Shown here: in pieces, positions 20,569 through 30,596 of the stretch
How the letters are laid out: the number at the start of each line of letters is the position of its first letter
Position numbering within the stretch: the first letter of the stretch is position 1
DNA from: Rhodocollybia butyracea
Lineage: Eukaryota; Basidiomycota; Agaricomycetes; Agaricales; Omphalotaceae
NCBI GenBank assembly: GCA_015501585.1
Contig: JADNRY010000277.1
Coordinates: 1 to 64,000, forward strand
Length of the DNA: 64,000 bases
Reading direction: 5' to 3'
Program-made: the position numbers and the translations under genes
The notes under the pieces: generated by a model
Told to the model about the DNA's origin: nothing
The model's database searches: none
Seen by the model: the letters and a program-made list of their open reading frames with translations, nothing else

Positions 20569-22672
20569 TTGCTTCGGCAATGCAGGGTAGAGTCACTAGA
20601 GGAAATACTCTAGGCAAGCAGGCAGACCCGAAAAAGCCCACATCTACAAAGGAATTGGTTAAGAAGGTAGGTCCGCCAACGAAAGGTACCCTTAGGGAAC
20701 CCCGAATTGAAAAGCCACCACCTAAAAGCCCTGCTATTAAAGAGAAACATAAACAAGTGGAAGTCGTGATTCCTGTGAAGAAGAAGTTTGTTGAGAAAGC
20801 TGTTGTCGACAATGATGACGAGTTCTCTCGAGACGGAACTGGAATTATCCTTGATAAGGAAGCTGACAAAGAGTTTGCTCGGAGTCTGGCTGAATTAAGG
20901 GAAGAAGCTCCTATTCCCGAGATAACTAAGGTTACTCATAGACCATTCGACGCGGTGAAACCACATGCGGTTCATCCCATTCCACGCAATCAACCACGTC
21001 TAGAAACCCAAGATAAAGACAATCCTGTCAAGGAGAAGTCTGTCAAGGATAATGGACCCAAATTTAATATTAGAAGTGGATTTCACTTACCTGGAGTCGA
21101 GGAAGAAGTTGCTCGAAAGTTGTTTGATGCAGAAGCAACGCTGACATCAGAGGAGCTATTAGCGCTGAGCTGTCCTCTCCAGAAAATTATGTTAAGGAAA
21201 GCTAGGAACGTCAGGGTAACTCCTACTAAGAGGAAGAATGCTTATGTTAGTACTCTCCTCAAAGATGGCACTGAAGTACCTGAGGAGCTGGAACTTCCTT
21301 GTGGGAACGAATTTGATAGTTATATCTCCATGGATAGCATTAAGCTCGATAGTGAAGAAATCTTCGAAGTCCTCAAGCATAACCATAATGGTTTGAAGGC
21401 CGGTTCTATTGTACAACGCGACCCTGTTGAAACCTTTAAAGCAGACTTACCCGAGGGTGACGAGCGCCGTAATTTGGTAATTGTCGCGGGAAGATCTAGT
21501 AGTCTCCGGTGTATTAACACGAAGATCAATCATCAGGATGGAACAACCGAGGCAATCCTAGACAGTGGCTGTCAGATTGTAGCGATAGATCGTCAGACTG
21601 CTGTAGAGTTGAATTTGGTCTGGGATCCTACTGTAACGATTCATCTGCAGGATGTACACGGAGGTCTTGAGGAAACCGCAGGTCTTGCTAGAAATGTTCC
21701 TTTCCAGATTGGTGAAATTACAATCTATCTGCAACTGCATGTGCAACAGCGGGCACCATTCAAAGTGCTGATTGGTAGGCCATTTGACGTTCTCACGGAA
21801 TCCGTGATAAAGAATCATGCTGATGGTAGCCAAGAGGTGAGGATTACGGACCCCAACACTGGGAATAAATGTACTATGGGTACACATATTCGCTCTACGA
21901 GACAAAGACTTAGGACTGACAATCCTGAGTTCAAACCCAAACTAGTCCCGGAGCACGCAGGAAGTAGTAAAAATCCCGTCAAGGAGGAACAGGGAAAATT
22001 TTAAACCTTGAGGATCTGAGTAGCGATCAAGGAGAGGTAGAATTTGCTATGAGTTTCCATTTTGACAATAATCGTGATATTGTATGTGATGGATATAAGT
22101 TTGCAGAAACGGGTCAGTTTTCCGAGCAGGAGTTAAGCAAGGCCTATGTCATGGCTTCAAGAAATTTCATTGCGCAGAAAGCTCCCGAGGACGATGAACT
22201 TATTGAAGCCTACATAAATAAACAACTAGTGGATGGAAATAGACGAGTATTCAACGCTCACAAAGAAGGCTTGGACTACGAAGAACCCGAGGAAGGTCCT
22301 GTACTAGTAAATAGAGAGGAATTGCCCAACTTTGATGACCACACGAAAGCCTTTGCTGGATTCACTACGAAACCTGGAACTAATGAGTGGCATGCTGTCT
22401 TCAGGAAGGGTGATGCTAAAAGTACAAAAAGGGAGACTCCTAAGTTTCCTGGTTCCCCGAAATTTGTAAAAGGTGGAAAACCTCGTCGCAGCGTACCCAA
22501 ATTGCCTCCTAGGCCTCTGTCTGACCTTCCACGAGTAAAAGATTATACCTATACGCCGTACACAAAGCCCAAGAGTTATGAACCGCGCAAGAATTCAATT
22601 CCTCGGAAAAGAACTGCAATTAAAGATCCCAAGAATGGGAAGGTTTATCTACCCGAGGAATACAGAGTTTGA
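20523..22672 (+). pseudogene. gypsy copy 1 protease region
   Basis: 20523-22004 encodes a basic, K/E-rich linker and then a retropepsin-like domain near residues 340-440: AILDSGCQIVAIDRQTA with the catalytic D-S-G, and the flap/second strand FKVLIGRPFDVL. The frame then shifts to 22049-22672, an acidic to basic linker (KPRRSVPKLPPRPLSDLPRV) that precedes the RT in this lineage. A TGA at 22670 separates it from the RT in the same frame. The protease would cleave the polyprotein. The active-site triplet is intact, but the polyprotein is not. Confidence 0.75.
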
Positions 22673-22702
22673 CGGTGTATCACCGGCAATCCTCTCGAGG
22701 GA

Positions 22703-23722
22703 ATGCCTGAATTATTACCCAATCCGCCTGAGTTCACTCCAACCGGATGCTACACACAGGAAAGAAAAGAGATTATCGACGAAAATCACTCAGAGGATTT
22801 CCTATGGCCGGAAGAAAGGAAGTTGATTCATCACTTCATGATGCTTCAGGAACAAGCGTTTGCCTGGAATGCAGAGGAAGCTGGTACCTTCAAGGAAGAA
22901 CCCTTCCCCGCGGTTAAAATTCCAGTACTCCCACATGTTCCATGGGTCATTCGTAACATTCCAATACCACCCGGGATCTTTGAGGACATGTGTAAGATAA
23001 TAAAACAAAAGATTGATGCAGGAGTTTACGAACCTAGTAGTGCCTCCTATTGCTCAAAGTGGTTTTGTGTAGTTAAAATGGATGGAAAAAGTTTACGTTT
23101 GGTCCATAGTCTGGAACCCTTGAATGAAGTTACTATACAACATTCTGGTGTACCGCCGGCCCCGGCTGAAGTCTCTAGGGACTTCTGTTGTCGAGCTTGT
23201 GGAGCTACTTTCGATCTCTATGTCGGATATGATGAGAAGCCATTAGCAGTTTCCTCAAGGGATCTAACGACCTTTCAAACACCTTTTGGACCACATAGGC
23301 TCGTGAAATTACCAATGGGATGGACAAATTCTGTACCAATCTTCCACGACGATGTAACCTATATCCTACAAGATGAAATTCCACATGTTACAGTCCCCTA
23401 TATCGACGATGTTCCTGTAAAAGGTCCGAATACTAGGTACAAACTTCCAGACGGAGGTTACAATTCTCTGTCAAGTTGGTCAGAAGCCCGGGCCTTACCG
23501 CAAGAAAACGCGAAGTCCCTGGCCGAGTGGTTCTTTGATGACATAATCTGTCGTTGGGGATGTCCCGAGGAAGTTGTCATGGATAACGCCCCGGTGATGT
23601 TAGCCATGGTTAACTGGCTCGAGAATAATATGGAATTCGAGGCATCCGGGTCTCGCCATATAATTCCCAAGGGAATGGCAAAATCGAAAGAGCGCACTTT
23701 GATATTCGACAGGCTCTGGTAA
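22703..23722 (+). pseudogene. gypsy copy 1 RT fused to integrase core by internal deletion
   Basis: Residues 1-245 are RT fingers and palm: VPWVIRNIPIPPGIFEDMCK, SKWFCVVKMDGKSLRLVHSL, FQTPFGPHRLVKLPMGWTNS and the catalytic YIDDVPVKGP. At about 23450 the sequence jumps from the post-YIDD stretch (RYKLPDGGY) directly into integrase (SWSEARALPQENAKSLAEWF, then RWGCPEEVVMDN with the second catalytic D). RT thumb, RNase H, the integrase HHCC domain and the first catalytic Asp are therefore missing, a loss of perhaps 1.5-2 kb compared with complete elements. A frameshift at about 23700 precedes the rest of the integrase. Confidence 0.85.
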
Positions 23723-24564
23723 AAGCGACTGGCGGCGATATCAAGAAGTGGTTCTACTTCCTTAAACATGTATTATGGGTTGATAGAATAACGGCGAGGA
23801 GAGGTTGTGGTTGTTCACCATTCTTCTTGGTAACCGGCGCAGAACCATTATTACCTTTTGATATCGTTGAGTCTACATGGTTGGTAAATCCACCAGATCA
23901 TATCTTGACTACCGAGGAATTATTGGGTTATCATGCACAGGCCTTGTCAAAACATAGAACCTTTGTCGAGGACATGCGAGAGCATGTCACTGAAAATAAG
24001 AGAAGAGACCTAAGGGAGTTCGAGAAGAAATATTGCCATGTCATCTTCAACTACGATTTCAAACCCGGGACGCTTGTTCAGGTTAGAAATACAGCAATCG
24101 AAAAGAATCTTGACAGGAAGATGTTCCCTAGATATATGGGACCTATGGTCGTTATCTGTAAAACTAGGGGAGGTTCTTACATTATCGCGGAAATGGATGG
24201 TACCGTGTTGAAAAGCAAAGTTGGTGCATTTAGGGTCTTACCCCACCGTTCCTGATACAAACCTATAGACTTACCTGAGGATATACATGATCTCATCAAC
24301 TTGACCAAGGATCAGTTAGACACCATGGTAAACGATGGTGATGACGATGAGGATGTGGAATTTATACGTAAAGGAGGGGACCCCTTGTTTGATCAAATCC
24401 CTACTTTGAGAAAACCAGTAGACGGTGATGAAGTGGCTTATAACCCTGAAGAACCGGACTCTGACAAAGATTCAAGTGAGGAAGAGATTATACTGGAGAC
24501 AGACAAAACTCCTTGTGTCAGAACCCGCTTGATGCGAAAAGTGATACCTAATAATGAACGCTAA
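23702..24564 (+). pseudogene. gypsy copy 1 integrase C-terminus and acidic tail
   Basis: After a frame change the sequence continues the integrase with [20 protein letters not shown], then [19 protein letters not shown] at 23818 onward. That is the gypsy GPY-type neighbourhood with [20 protein letters not shown] and [20 protein letters not shown] stop at 24253 is followed in the same frame by LTKDQLDTMVNDGDDDEDVE and an acidic tail to 24564. The segment around 24203-24350 recurs, split by element A, at 30570-30596 and 52365-52489. This gives an intact empty site for A. Confidence 0.85.
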
Positions 24565-25011
24565 CATGTTTGAGGGATTTATAACACTATGCATTTTCTT
24601 CCCGTGGAAAGAAACTTACCTTGGTATTGAAGTTATGTTAATCTCGAAAACTCCTTGTTATCATCAATACACGTGGATTTATTGGGCTTTTTAAGACTGT
24701 AATAGTCAGAGGCCTATGTTAAAGATATAAACAAGTGACTATAGGCTTAACTGGTACTGGAAACAAATTGCCGGAGCTCAGAGGCTACCAGGCAAAGAAG
24801 ATAAGGAGACTGTAAAGGGTGTGGTTTCTCGAGAGAAAAGTTTATTTGAAGAATTTGACTAGAAGCTCGGTTCAGACAACAATATAGTGTCTGAGGGGAA
24901 AAACTTACAAGTTATTTACCACTCCAACGATGCTAACAGGGAGGATTGACACATCACACACTCCATCCCTGTACATTCACCACAGCCAATGCTCACTGAA
25001 GGCATAGTGGA
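24565..25011 (+). other. gap after gypsy pol
   Basis: No coding signal. GAGGGGAAAAAC near 24892 could be a polypurine tract, but what follows does not match the region before 17689, so a 3' LTR is not demonstrated. Confidence 0.4.
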
Positions 25012-26610
25012 TTAACCCCCGCTTGTCTGATGATGTTCAAGGGAAAGTTGACGTACGCCTTCTGCCATTTCTGAGTCCTCTCTGAACTTCAAAAGGTGGA
25101 CCAAGCTGTCTGTGACTTTCTGAGCTTGGAGAGCACGAGTGTAAAAGACCTGAGTCTTGTTCAGGTTCCCGAGATACTCGTTCCTATGAATATTCAAGAG
25201 AACATTGAGATTGGTAAAATTGGCCGGTCAAAGAAGCAAGGAATTGCTTGGCCACAACGCATTCGCGTCGCGCACAGGTAACTGCGCAGCCGATGTAAGT
25301 CGGATTTGTTTTAAAAAAATGTTAAAAATACTCACCAGCATCCTCGGGAGAACTATCAATGAGCTCAGCGTCTAAACGCATGCGCTTTCTGTACTCCTTG
25401 ACAAGACTGGCCGCTTCATTGGCAACAGGCGTTTCCTTGACTTTCCTCTTAAGTGATGAAGTACTCACTTCACCGGAAGCCTATGTGGAGATGTCAGCCA
25501 AGTGTTTACAGGGCCCGAGGGAAGGATCTAAGTACCTTGGCCTTCGAGGACTTCCTAGACTCTCGGGTCTTCTTCCTCGAAGCCTGAGCGCGAGCTAGTG
25601 CGTCAGTAATTTCCAGGGGATCCTGGAACTCTTTAGTCAGTACGACTGCTCGTTGATTCCAAGCCTGAGAGCCAAATGGTCCTTTTGGGAGAGGAAAGCC
25701 CGAGCGTGAGTGGTAACACTACGGTTCCTTCAGCACAGTTATCGTGGGATCCATGCAGGCGCACGCTTCATGGATTTTATAATATATGTTAAGAAAAGAG
25801 AACTTACAAATGCAATCTGCGTAGCGGGATGATCTTCCTCCATGGGTTCGTCCTTGTCGTCGATGAGAATGGTACATTTAGAGCTACTAGAGCTTTTAGT
25901 CGACTTCGAGGGTTCTTTGGACTCCTTGGAGAACGAGATGGTAGAGAGAGCGGCGGATTTTGCCGCGTAATCGGTGGTCTTGTCATCGTTGGCAGCACTG
26001 GAAGCCCCTACATCGTGTTTAGACGGAAGACAGTAATCCAGGATGGTAGCATAGCGAGGGGGCTTACTGCGGGTAGTGGTGAAAGGGCCCGGCCCTGTAG
26101 TACCAGCCCCGAGGAAACCTTCTTTGACGCTGCCTGGATCGGTATCTATAAGTGTTGTTTTCGGTCATGTTAAAACGGGCGTACCAGCGCGAGGTTGAGC
26201 TTGTTGATGAAATTACCAAGGCACACAGCAGTCGCAGAATGAGCGGTCTTAGCGCTGGGACAAACCTTCATCGCACGGAGAAGGAGGTCATGACCTTGTT
26301 CAAGGACACCAACGTTCGTGGGGAACTTGAGTACTTTCTCCTTATGAAACGACGTGGTCTATGGAGGCAGGATATCAAGGTCAGGCTCCCGTGGAAAAGG
26401 CAAAAAGAGACGCACAAGAAGGTCGACATGCTTTTGTACAGTACTAAGAACCTCTGCCTGAAGGAGAGTCTGATCCTCGTTGTACTCGATTGCATCACAA
26501 AGACGGCTGGTAGCCTCTTTGAGTGTTCTGGTGGAGGCGACAATGGCTTCCATAGTATTCTTCATGAACTGCGGTTTGTTGTCGGTATTTTGGGTGTTCT
26601 TGGAAGACAT
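25012..26610 (-). pseudogene. multi-exon locus 2 next to gypsy, function unknown
   Basis: The ATG at 26610 lies about 70 bp downstream of a TATAAAAG box. The first exon (MSSKNTQNTDNKPQFMKNTM onward) has an in-frame TAG at the codon after DILPP and then continues in the same frame (KEKVLKFPTNVGVLEQGHDL). CAG to TAG would explain the stop. Further exon-like segments, each with a GT donor, are: about 26110-25805 (TDPGSVKEGFLGAGTTGPGP, later a Ser/Lys-rich stretch and TILIDDKDEPMEEDHPATQI); about 25700-25530 (FPLPKGPFGSQAWNQRAVVL, basic end RKKTRESRKSSK); about 25480-25340 (LKRKVKETPVANEAASLVKE); and a last one ending at 25012 (TDSLVHLLKFREDSEMAEGV). The protein is charged and partly disordered; I do not recognise a domain. 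It is antisense to the adjacent gypsy and shares its CTCGAG-rich wording. Confidence 0.5.
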
Positions 26611-26679
26611 TGTAGAGAGACTTGTAGTTCAAGCAAAAGTTTTCTGAGAACTGGGTCTTGAAATGTTTTTCGCGGACAC

Positions 26680-26690
26680 TTTTATAGGTT
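26680..26690 (-). promoter_or_regulatory. TATA box upstream of locus 2
   Basis: In minus sense CCTATAAAAGTG, about 70 bp upstream of the ATG at 26610. The placement fits a basidiomycete polymerase II promoter for the minus-strand locus. Confidence 0.45.
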
Positions 26691-26699
26691 AATGTCTTA

Positions 26700-27600
26700 C
26701 AGCGATGGAGTCCTACGGGTCCCCGGCGCGCTCTGGAACCCAAGTGCTCAACTGAGGACAGTTGATATCATTAGTTTGGGGGAGGGAAGCGCATGGTGCC
26801 AAGACACCATAGCTCCAGGCAGTCCACCATCACGAGGAGAATTTTGAATTTATTCAACGACATCTATGACCAAAATAGGAACCATAACATTGCTCAACAA
26901 AAGGGAGAACACTAGGCAAAACATAAAGCGAACGCTTAAAGAGTATTAGAAGCGGCACGGGGAAACCTAACGCAGGTACCTCACAGCGATAATTCTCCGG
27001 AAGACGAAAACGCTAGGAAAAACCTTACACCCATAATATTGAGCATCAATGGACTTCAGTTTGACGGTCATCACTATGCCCTAAACAGGACCTGATCCAA
27101 GATTGGATGTTGTATTGGACGAATGTCAATATCTAGGGAAAGATTGCATCGCACCCAGCTTACTTAGGGATAATGAGTCTTCTCTAGGCTTTCCCTCAAA
27201 GACTGGATTACACCTTTAGCAAACTGTATAGGTTCCCAAGGGCGAGAATTTGAGTCATAAAAAGTTTTCCGCAAATATACTCTAATGTGCTACAGAGCTG
27301 GTATGGTACTCAAGGAAAACTTATGTTATTATAACAAAACTCCTAAGAATAGGCTATCGTGCTGAAAGCCTTCCCGAGAATTCAACTTATGAAAACTTAA
27401 GACTTAGGAAAGTCACTCGAGTATGATATGTACACGTTTGACCCGAAGGTCTTGATATTTTATAGGCTTTATTCTACTATATTCTAAAGGTGCCTATATA
27501 CCTAAGAATACTACGATACTGCCCCAGAGAGGGGAGACAATAGAGAAATCCCCATGCGAGGGGCGAGCAACAAAGTACAATATAAAAGAAGAAAATTTAT
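26700..27600. other. intergenic gap between the two antisense loci
   Basis: About 900 bp of AT-rich sequence with many short stops in all frames. It holds the presumed upstream region of locus 2 and the 3' flank of locus 1. No repeat, RNA gene or LTR was recognised. Confidence 0.45.
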
Positions 27601-27685
27601 TTAACGTCTGTGGACAATTCAGCAATGCACATGGCCGACCCAGACCCGAGAAGACCACAAACTTAGGAGGAGTGATCTTGGCTTC

Positions 27686-30543
27686 TTACAATGTCTCAAC
27701 TCCCTCCATAAGTTTGTCCTGGGCTTCATCCCGGTCACCGCCAGACGACGTACAAAGAGAACGAGGACTACCCATGACCGATGACTGTTCACCTCGAGGA
27801 CTCCCTGGAGAAAGAATGACTGAATCTTCCACTGGAAGACTGGTTGTTGAACGAGTTGGAGAGTCCAGAGGAGGAGTAGTGGCCGGAGAGACTTCGAGCG
27901 TATCCTCTGGAACAGACCCATCGGGAGCTGGAACAACAGCAACCCGGATATTCTTGCTAAGGAACCGTTCATACCGTTCATTAGTCTTGAAACGGAAGTC
28001 CGAGTCCCATCCCATGAAGGAACACAGGAAGCTCCAGTGCGTGAGGTCCAACCGGTTCTCGGGGAATGTTGGAACATAGGATTCCACGAAAGACAAGCGG
28101 GTCCTTGCCAATGTGACAGAGCTCCTGAACTTCGCTCTGCAGAGAGGTAAACAGCTTCTCGACCGTGTTGTTGAGTTGGTTGCGGGTCTCGATGGCAGCG
28201 TCATAAGCCTCGCAAACACGAAGGACAGTGCTGACTTGCCGGGCCACGTCTATGATAATGTTAGTTTGTAGAAAGTCAGGAAGCATTAATTAGTACTCAC
28301 TAATCGGTGCGTTCTCTGCCAACTTGTACGTATTGTTGAGCACCTCGACTAGTTCCGGCACACGAAAGGTGTCTGAACAAGGTTGGTGTGACGTAGCACA
28401 GTTTGGACATCTAGTCCCATACTTACGGTTACCGTGTTTGTCACAGGCATACGAGCAGTCCGGCTTATCCTGCTTATCCTCTCCCTTGGTACCCTTGGTA
28501 CGGCGACCGCCACACTGGATGCAAGGGTTCTCACGGATAACAGCTGGAGTCTGAAAATCATGTTAAAATTTAAATTATTGATAAGCGGAAAACTTACTCG
28601 ACACAATGCGCGGTTCGCTCGGACAAAGTCCAACCAAGACATTTGGTGATCGCCCGTGCTGAGTGCAGGAAGATCCTTGAAGGCATCTAACTCAGGAGTA
28701 AGGCCCCAAGTGAGCTCAGCCTTGAAAGAGTTCCTTTGGCTTCTGCAATAAAAAGGCTGAAGCGTTAGTCTTGAAGTGTAGAGAAAAATGGAATAGAACT
28801 TACTTGGGTCCCCTTGGGGACAATCTCGTCAAAAGACAGCAGATCCATGGCATCACGCTCGAAACAAACAATCACGGTGCGGTATTCTCGAGATCCACTC
28901 TTTGCAAACTCCTTGGAGGATTGTGCAGCGAGTCTCTTGAAGATATTGTCGAGGTCAATGTTTCCCACATCTCCCTCGGGAACAAGGAAAACCAAGTTCT
29001 CGGGTGGAGTATGCACAGGTGTAGGTTCACGAGAAGACTCTGCAAGTGGGGCCCCCTTGATCTTAGAACTGGAAGCCACGGGAACGGGGATCTCGACAAC
29101 TGGATTGGACTTCTTGACAGTCTTGAGTTTAGGAGCGGGACGAGGGACAGGAAGGGATGCAGCCTCGACTTCTTCTGTGGGATCATTCTGACGTTTGCGT
29201 TTCAGTTTGGGCTAAGAAAAATGAGACAGTCAGAATCCGGGAAAAAGAAAGGAGAGTAGGAACTCACAGTGATCATGGAGGGGTCCCCCTTTTTGCCTTT
29301 GCCTTTTGCCTCTACTATCCTACCCTTTCCTTTAGTCGAGACTGAAGCATTGCTCCCTCTCGCCGGACCTTTTGCTTTCAGAGCCTTCGAGGTCATCAAA
29401 GGTCTGGTCACCGAACTAGTTGCCAATTTAGGTGTTACAGTCGCTGGTTTAACCTTGGGCTCGGTCTTCACTTTGACCTCAGCCTTTGATGGAAGCGGAG
29501 GTTTAGACAAAGTCTTCTTGGCGACGGTAGCACTGCAAGTAGAATGACGAGGGATCTTGAGGGATTCAAGGAGTCCTAAAAAAAATAAAAAATAAAAAGA
29601 AATATCAAAAGTTAAAATGATAACGATATAAATAAAACGGGGAAAATGTACCTCTGAGTTCACGGAAATAGCCTTGTAAGGCGATGCCCTGTCCTCGGAA
29701 GGACCGTCTTCATCTGAAGCTTCTTTTTCCTCCTCCTCGTCGGTAGGTTCACCGGTGTCCAGCCAACTAAAGTGAAGGTCACCTTGAGTTAATAACCACG
29801 CTGATTCACGACATCCCTGGTCAAAAGGGAGAGGAATGGGAAGGTCAGGTGTCTGTCCGCGATGGAGGGCGCTTGCCTAGGAAAAGTTAATAAAAAGAAA
29901 AGATAAAGTTAGTGCAAGTCACGTACCAGGATCCGGTCAATAAGCGCCCCATCCAGGTACCAGCTTGGTTCCGTGTCGTTGAGCTGTAAAGCGCTTCGGA
30001 CAGCGGCGGAAAGGTGTTGAGCAGCAGCAAAAATGCCCTCGATAATTAAAGGAACATTCTTACATCCCACAACATGTGTACGGAGGAATTTCTATCATAA
30101 CATATGATAAATACATTAATAAAGGACAAAAAGGGGCTCACCAGTCGATTAGCAAGAGCAATAAAACTGGTACAGTGTTCTTTCGCCTTGGGCAAAGACG
30201 GAGTCCACTCAGGGTCCTTGGCTGCCTCGAAAAGTTGAGGGTTAAAGCGTTGCTGAACAGCAGTAGCATAGGCCCATATCATCCGTGCAGAATAAGCTGA
30301 GGGGACGTCCCTTTTGTCGAAACCAAGACCCTCGGGTTGTTGGAAAAAGAAAGAATTGGCTTGCGTAGCGTCGGCGGCATTGTCAAATCTCGCAACAAGA
30401 TGGCTGGCCAGTTCATAGAAGGACGGGAGTACGCTTTTAAAGTCATCTAGAATGTCCGAGGAATCGTCTTCACACGTTATGGACAGGTACATATCGACAA
30501 GCGAGTCGGGAAGAAGGTCACACTGCTCTCGGTCGGCAAGCAT
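27686..30543 (-). CDS. multi-exon locus 1, Cys-rich zinc-binding-like protein of unknown function
   Basis: The exon series fits minus-strand GT..AG introns. 30543-30142 encodes MLADREQCDLLPDSLVDMYL and a globular start. 30058-29927 (NVPLIIEGIFAAAQHLSAAV) and 29876-29652 (acidic, DEEEEKEASDEDGPSED) join it in phase. Next is a very Lys-rich segment (29574-29280, VKVKTEPKVKPATVTPKLA), then 29210-28800 (NLVFLVPEGDVGNIDLDNIF). After that comes a Cys cluster at about 28550-28400: CIQCGGRRTKGTKGEDKQ, CSYACDKHGNRKYGTRCPNC and a last Cys, spaced like a zinc-binding module. The C-terminal exon (28130-27686) ends EAQDKLMEGVETL. The third and fourth exons do not join in phase with the obvious splice sites, so the locus may be damaged. 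An acidic, Lys-rich and Cys-rich layout suggests a nuclear or nucleic-acid-binding protein, which is inference only. Its start codon lies 27 bp from a fragment of gypsy pol. Confidence 0.5.
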
Positions 30544-30569
30544 GGTGGTGAGAGACGATGATGGGACTT

Positions 30570-30596
30570 GTTGAAAAGCAAAGTTGGTGCATTTAG
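30570..30596 (+). mobile_element. 27-bp gypsy pol fragment, left side of element A insertion site
   Basis: TTGAAAAGCAAAGTTGGTGC and the following ATTTAG match gypsy copy 1 at 24203-24229. The matching sequence resumes on the far side of element A at 52365 (GCATTTAGGGTCTTACC), so both belong to one gypsy copy split by A. To the left the match ends abruptly before the start codon of locus 1. Confidence 0.75.

Larger units (their letters stand above)
17689..24564 (+). mobile_element. decayed Ty3/gypsy retrotransposon, copy 1
   Basis: Plus-strand element with R/U5 and leader (17689 to about 18300), gag, protease, RT, integrase and an acidic tail, in the gypsy order (integrase last). The coding part is spread over three frames, with premature stops and at least five frameshifts. 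An internal deletion fuses the RT palm to the integrase core. The LTR limits are unresolved: part of the LTR and leader (17689-18474) recurs at 52490-54201, but no 3' LTR was found after 24564, where two minus-strand genes begin instead. Confidence 0.85.

Noticed and set aside
26152..26661. Plus-strand 169-codon frame
   Set aside because: Shadow of the minus-strand first exon of locus 2, which has better composition, a TATA box and splice sites.
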